From assembly GCA_003851245.1 (NCBI GenBank), contig BHEP01000010.1, positions 1 to 63,468 of the forward strand: a DNA stretch of 63,468 nt, given 5' to 3'. The stretch comes from Bacteroidales bacterium. GTDB lineage: Bacteria; Bacteroidota; Bacteroidia; Bacteroidales; Azobacteroidaceae. A program made the translations under genes and the position numbers. The notes below the pieces were generated by a model that did not search any database, was not told where the DNA came from, and saw only the letters and a list, made by a program, of their open reading frames with translations. How positions within the stretch are numbered: the stretch's first letter is position 1; the number at the start of each line of letters is the position of its first letter. Positions 63,409 to 63,468 of this stretch are shown here, in pieces.

Positions 63409-63468
63409 TTACCAATTATCATTTTGTACTAAATTTGGATTCAGTGATATTTCTCTCAGGGGCAATGG
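63409..63468 (-). CDS. C-terminal end of a SusD/RagB-family protein (cut by window edge)
   Basis: The last 19 codons on the minus strand read PLPLREISLNPNLVQNDNW and stop. This is the typical SusD ending (compare PVNRNLVQNYGW in the SusD of this window). The rest lies beyond 63468. It sits 12 bases upstream of the sulfatase gene and shows that a second PUL extends to the right. Confidence 0.8.
   Translation of the reverse strand, partial: PLPLREISLNPNLVQNDNW

Overview
The window is chromosomal DNA from a Bacteroidota bacterium, most likely of the order Bacteroidales. This rests on a SusC/SusD pair with surface lipoproteins, dense glycoside hydrolase and sulfatase genes, recurrent TAnnTTTG promoter boxes (several with TTG 19-20 bases upstream), meso-diaminopimelate dehydrogenase, and an ExbB-ExbD-ExbD cluster. 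Genus cannot be assigned from the sequence alone.

Layout. 1-4.2 kb: the start of ddh (minus strand, cut by the window edge), then exbB-exbD-exbD, an M20 amidohydrolase and an Lrp-type regulator. 4.2-4.5 kb: a 13-bp minisatellite and tRNA-Pro(GGG) with promoter and terminator. 4.6-9.8 kb: a compact Wzx/Wzy-type polysaccharide export operon (wza, wzz, flippase, polymerase) without any glycosyltransferase. 9.8-17 kb: housekeeping genes: metY, a small membrane protein, a YhiN-type flavoprotein, nhaA, and the operon xseB-ispD-recG. 17.1-21.3 kb: an accessory patch with an orphan flippase and a minus-strand operon of helicase pseudogene - ptuA - ptuB - yhcG pseudogene. The PtuA/PtuB pair (Septu-type antiphage system) is intact, while both flanking genes are decayed. 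21.4-24.4 kb: slyD-aroC and a PatB/MalY aminotransferase. 24.4-30.4 kb: the branched-chain amino acid operon ilvD-ilvB-ilvN-ilvC, preceded by about 600 bases carrying several hairpins, promoters and a tandem repeat. 30.5-36.9 kb: an RND efflux system (MFP, pump, TolC-like protein) and an MscS channel. 37.1-57.7 kb: a polysaccharide utilization locus (PUL) devoted to rhamnose-containing glycan: a GH106-like protein, three GH78-type proteins, SusC, SusD, two binding lipoproteins and a large GH106 lipoprotein. 57.9-59.5 kb: a PepSY-type membrane protein and a GNAT acetyltransferase. 59.5-63.5 kb (minus strand): the edge of a second PUL with the last codons of a SusD, a serine-type sulfatase and a heavily decayed GH95 pseudogene.

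Working together. The rhamnosidase PUL probably captures oligosaccharides at the cell surface (SusD, DUF4959- and DUF4998-type lipoproteins), imports them through the SusC channel energised by an ExbB/ExbD/TonB motor, and removes alpha-L-rhamnose with enzymes of different GH families. The ilv operon encodes four steps of Ile/Val synthesis. No fully new system can be proven from sequence alone. The best leads are the Septu pair inside a decaying four-gene operon, the structured leader upstream of ilvD, and the diversity of rhamnosidase active-site motifs in one PUL.
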